A program made the position numbers and the translations under genes. From positions 1,512,774 through 1,576,773 of the forward strand of contig CM035355.1 of the NCBI GenBank assembly GCA_020137815.1: a stretch of 64,000 bases of DNA, written 5' to 3'. The notes under the pieces were generated by a model. It searched no databases and had not been told where the DNA came from. It saw nothing but the letters and a program-made list of their open reading frames with translations. Within the stretch, counting starts at the first letter, position 1, and each line of letters opens with the position of its first letter. This DNA is from Hormiphora californensis. Its lineage: Eukaryota > Ctenophora > Tentaculata > Cydippida > Pleurobrachiidae. Shown piece by piece: positions 60,116 to 64,000 of this stretch.

Positions 60116-61443
60116 ATGAATGAAACACTGAGTTTCGGGTTAAATGCCCTCTATCTCACACTCTCCGGGGCAACTGTACTGTGTAGCGTAGTCGCCATAT
60201 TTGGTGAGTGGTTTTATACCTGTCTGGCAGACCCTGTTTCGACTTGTTGAGTTACTCAACAAATTTCGACAGTCCGCAGAGATAGGGTCAGCGCCACATA
60301 TATTATTCTCATCTGATGATAGATATAATCATAATTCACAGTACTACTTGTTGTCAACTATTAATTATTATCTCATCTCACATTTCAGCCACTCATTTCA
60401 TTCAATAATCATTACCCAAGGTTCCTTGGTAGCAAATCTCACCCGAAACAGGCAGGAAACATTGCACTGTCAATGTAAACCCCACCATTTACGGTTTACC
60501 CCCCTGATCTGCAGGTAATATTGTGTTGATAGCGTTTTACTTTCCTGACCGCTGCAAGACCGCCCCCTTCCTCTATCTCTCCCTGACCCTCTCTGATCTT
60601 CTTGTGGGGATTGTGGCCGCAGGTATGTGTGGGCAGAACTAGCCTCTTCTCTTGTTGAGGTGGGACCATGCTCTAGCAATTTGTGTGAGGTACCCACTGG
60701 GTACCCACTGTCAGAGCTTGACACTTATCATTTCTTCACGAGAACCGTGGTCAGACTATTGGCCTGACAGGGTACCCATAATTATGGGGAACTCCATGTT
60801 GTATGGTCAAGGTGGATATGGTGAATGCTTTGTTTAACCCAATAGAGCTGGTATTTTGTCTCACATCAACCCATACTTCATGGTTGGTAACGAAGTTACC
60901 CCTCTCTTGCCGGCACGCGAAGCACGCCAAACGAAGGCCGCGAAACAGAGTGTGAGGTGTCTTCGATACCAAACTTCATGGATAGTTTTATTAGAACGTG
61001 TTGCGGGGGAAAATAACAGGTTTAAGTTTACCTGACACAATGTTCATGTCCTGGCAATAAATTTACACTTACATTTCTCACTATTCAATTCTCAACATTG
61101 GGTAAACTTTTCCAGCTAAACAACTAAAAACTTCACCTGTCACAGCCAATGCTCTGACCACGATTCTCTTGAAAGGAATGAGAATAGGGTCAGGCCAAAG
61201 CTCTGACAGCACAAGTAACAATATTTCCCCTCCCACTCCTCCCCATTGTATCTAAGCAATATCTCCCTCCCTCCAGGTGTGGGCTACGTCATGATGGAAC
61301 GCCAACTAACAGGACCCATATCTGAAACCCTCCACTCAGCACCTGTGACGTTTTTCACAAAGCTCTACAGTTCGGCATTCTTCCTCGGGTCACGTACCTC
61401 TGCGTTCATCACGTGTTGTTTGAGTGTTACACAGACTATTCAG
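60116..61443 (+). CDS. Class A (rhodopsin-family) GPCR, 5' exons only
   Basis: Exons 60116-60203, 60515-60622 and 61277-61443 join in phase (all GT-AG). The predicted N-terminus is very short (MNETLSF, with an N-glycosylation site) and runs into TM1 (ATVLCSVVAIFGNIVLIAFY) with the GN motif. TM2 reads FLYLSLTLSDLLVGIVAA, with the conserved Leu-x-x-x-Asp. TM3 follows (FFLGSRTSAFITCCLSVTQTIQ). The E/DRY motif is replaced by TQT here. No exons for TM4-7 were found before the 32-nt minisatellite at 62150, so the rest is beyond the window or lost. Ligand cannot be assigned. Confidence 0.75.
61139..61209. repeat. TCAGGCCAATGCTCTGA-family element in GPCR intron 2
   Basis: Compact 70-nt copy: CTGTCACAGCCAATGCTCTG, then CCACGATTCTC, then GAGAATAGGGTCAGGCCAA and GCTCTGACAG. 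The ends (CTGTCA/TGACAG) are inverted. Confidence 0.7.
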
Positions 61444-62149
61444 GTATGCGAGAAATTTGGGATTATTCGGGCATAATTCCAAGTTCAATTTGAATTAGTT
61501 ACCGTCTATTTAATCCATTATATTATAGCGCGGTCATGAAGTTCATAAATTTAATGTATTTGCGTAATTTTTAATTTCAAGGTAGACATTATCAGGGTGT
61601 GAACTGCATGTCGTGTTTGCTAGTCGCGAGCGCGCTTGCGAGACAAGCAAACACGTCAAGGTTCATTAACAAGCATGCTGCTCAGTCATTTTAGATTTAA
61701 TACACAATGTAAGGATACCATGTAATAGGTGAGACTCTTGCCGTCACCCTCGTTCAAGTCCCGTGAAAAACGGAGCAGTACACGCAAACTGATGCCCATT
61801 TTCCTCGCGTGACCCCGATTCAGCAGTTTGAGACACCAACTCTTTAGGGGGCCATATCTCAGCAACCAGACAAGATAGGAAAAATCGCCGTCTAACGAGG
61901 CGTACAGTTTTTAATCTAGTTTACCACTGTACCGGCCGTTTCACTCTCCGACCTAAAACAAAAATCGCAACCCCACAAAACTTCAAAATAATGAAATTCG
62001 CATCTCGCATGTCGTGTTGCATGTCGTGTTGCATGTCGTGTCATGTTATTGACGCGCTCGCGTTCAACTCTCACACAGCAGCTGCAGAACATGGCGGGAA
62101 ACATCGAGGAGTAGAGAGAGGGTCGGTGCCGAATCAAATATTTCTTGAT
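61444..62149. other. Unique sequence after GPCR exon 3
   Basis: No further GPCR exon could be identified. ATGTCGTGTTGC is repeated three times at 62008-62041. The rest shows no feature I can name. Confidence 0.4.
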
Positions 62150-64000
62150 CTTGATCTACTCCATCTCTCAGCTATCCTACCCCTCATCAACTCGATCTCT
62201 CAGCTACCCTACCCCTCATCTACTCCATCTTTCAGCTACCCTACCCCTCATCTACTCCATCTTTCAGCTACCCTACCCCTCATCTACTCCATCTTTCAGC
62301 TACCCTACCTCCGATTTACTCCATCTCTCAGCTACCCTACCTCCCATTTACTCCATCTCTCAGCTTCCCTACCTCCCATTTACTCCATCTCTCAGCTTAC
62401 CTACCTCCCATTTACTCCATCTCTCAGCTTCCCTACCTCCCATTTACTCCATCTCTCAGCTACCCTACCTCCCATTTACTCCATCTCTCAGCTTCCCTAC
62501 CTCCCATTTACTCCATCTCTCAGCTACCCTACCTCCCATTTACTCCATCTCTCAGCTTCCCTACCTCCCATTTACTCCATCTCTCAGCTACCTTACCTCC
62601 CATTTACTCCATCTCTCAGCTCCCCTACCTCCCATTTACTCCATCCCTCAGCTTCCCTACCTCCCATTTACTCCATCTCTCAGCTACCCTACCACCCATT
62701 TACTCCATCTCTCAGCTTCCCTATCTCCCATTTACTCCATCTCTCAGCTTCCCTACCTCCCATTTACTCCATCTCTCATTTATACTAACATTCCTACACC
62801 TGAGAGATGGAGTAAATGGGAGGTAGGGAAGCTGAGAGATGGAGTAAATGGGAGGTAGGGAAGCTGAGAGATGGAGTAAATGGGAGGTAGGGTAGCTGAT
62901 AGATGGAGTGAATGGGAGGTTGGGTATCTGAAAGATGGAGTAAATGGCAGGTAGGGAAGCTGAGATATGGAGAAATGGCAGGTAGGTAAGCTGAGAGATG
63001 GAGTAAATGGGAGGTAGGGTAGCTGAGAGATGGAGTAAATGGGAGGTAGGGTAGCTGAGAGATGGAGTAGATGAGGAGTAGGGTAGCTGATACATGGAGT
63101 GAATGGGAGGTTGGGTAGCTGAGAGATGGAGTAAATGGGAGGTAGGGAAGCTGAGAGATGGAGTAAATGGGAGGTAGGGAAGCTGAGAGATGGAGTAAAA
63201 CTAAATGGGAGGTAGGGAAGCTCAGAGATGGAGTAAATGGGAGGTAGGGAAGGTAAGCGATGGAGTAAATGGGAGGTAGGGAAGCTGAAAGATGGAGTAA
63301 ATGGGAGGTAGGGAAGCTGAGAGATGGAGTAAATGGGAGGTAGAGTAGCTGAGAGATGGAGTAAATGGGAGGTAGGGAAGTTGAGAGATGGAGTAAATCG
63401 GAGGTAGGGAAGGTGAGGGATGGAGTAAATGGGAGGTAGGGAAGCTGAGAGATGGAGTAAATGGGAGGTAAGGTAGCTGAGAGATGGAGTAAATGGGAGG
63501 TAGGGAAGCTGAGAGATGGAGTAAATGGGAGGTAGGGAAGCTGAGAGATGGAGTAAATGGGAGGTAGGGTAGCTGATAGATGGAGTGAATGGGAGGTAGG
63601 GAAGCTGAGAGATGGAGTAAATGGGAGGTAGGGAAGCTGAGAGATGGAGTAAATGGGAGGTAGGTAAGCTGAGAGATGGAGTAAATGGGAGGTAGGGTAT
63701 CTGAAAGATGGAGTAAATGGCAATTGGCAGGTAGGGAAGCTGAGATATGGAGTAAATGGGAGGTAGGTAAGCTGAGAGATGGAGTAAATGGGAGGTAGGG
63801 AAGCTGAGAGATGGAGTAAATGGGAGGTAGGGAAGCTGAGAGATGGAGTAAATGGGAGGTAGGGAAGCTGAGAGATGGAGTAAATGGGAGGTAGGGTAGC
63901 TGAGAGATGGAGTAAATGGGAGGTAGGGTAGCTGAGAGATGGAGTAGATGAGGAGTAGGGTAGCGGAGAGATGGACTAGATTAGGGGTAGGGTAGCTGAA
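62150..64000. repeat. 32-nt minisatellite in two opposed blocks
   Basis: Units of CATCTCTCAGCTACCCTACC plus TCCCATTTACTC (with GCTTCCC variants) run in one direction at 62150-62788 (about 20 units). After a short junction (TTTATACTAACATTCCTACACC) they run in the reverse complement at 62801-64000 and beyond. Opposed arrays this long form a large palindrome. Open frames of 237-309 codons through them are artefacts. Confidence 0.95.

Noticed and set aside
61991-63723. 237-309-codon frames of ISQLPYLPFTPSL repeats
   Set aside because: Translation of the 32-nt minisatellite; the unit is not a multiple of three, so every frame gives the same 32-aa pattern.
62150-64000. Regular 32-nt repeats as a CRISPR array
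   Set aside because: There are no unique spacers between units and the genome is eukaryotic.

Overview
This is a stretch of an animal nuclear genome. The genes are split by many short GT-AG introns. They encode a RADIL-type Rap effector, a Na+/Ca2+ exchanger, an SLC7 amino-acid transporter, dyskerin, thioredoxin, BuGZ/ZNF207 and a class A GPCR. Between them lie microsatellites, minisatellites, fold-back elements and a non-LTR retrotransposon. No RNA gene, CRISPR array or bacterial feature was recognised. Species cannot be fixed from the sequence. Gene density (about one per 8 kb), a gene nested in an intron, and splice-acceptor-like sites next to nearly every start codon fit a compact non-bilaterian or other invertebrate genome. 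A ctenophore is one possibility, but this is inference.

Layout. 1-5194 (+): 3' part of a RADIL-like gene with RA, FHA-like, DIL and PDZ regions; its left end is outside the window. 5195-8597: intergenic, with hairpins and small inverted-repeat elements. 8598-27019 (-): a complete NCX-type exchanger in 16 exon positions, one of which has two alternative copies. 11639-14776 (+): an intronless 1045-codon gene inside an NCX intron, with a low-complexity N-terminus and six copies of an unrecognised beta-rich repeat. 27020-39149: gene-poor, with GA/CT and GACAGA arrays and a 1.18 kb fold-back element flanked by a 9-bp duplication. 39150-43712 (-): SLC7 light-chain-type transporter, with a 1.57 kb palindrome in one intron. 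45000-50240: GACAGA array, CR1/L2-like retrotransposon and a minisatellite. 51321-55152 (+): dyskerin. 56268-56633 (+): thioredoxin. 56975-59076 (+): BuGZ/ZNF207. 60116-61443 (+): 5' exons of a rhodopsin-family GPCR. 62150-64000: a 32-nt minisatellite in two opposed blocks.

The genes do not form one pathway. The strongest observations are: a pair of mutually exclusive exons in the second Calx-beta domain of NCX, at the position of mammalian NCX1 exons A and B; the nested gene with an unknown repeat domain; tandem duplication of 5' splice sites in two separate genes (nine or so copies in dyskerin); apparent single-nucleotide insertions, all in the same sense, in two otherwise conserved genes; and a splice acceptor just upstream of all seven visible start codons, which suggests spliced-leader trans-splicing.
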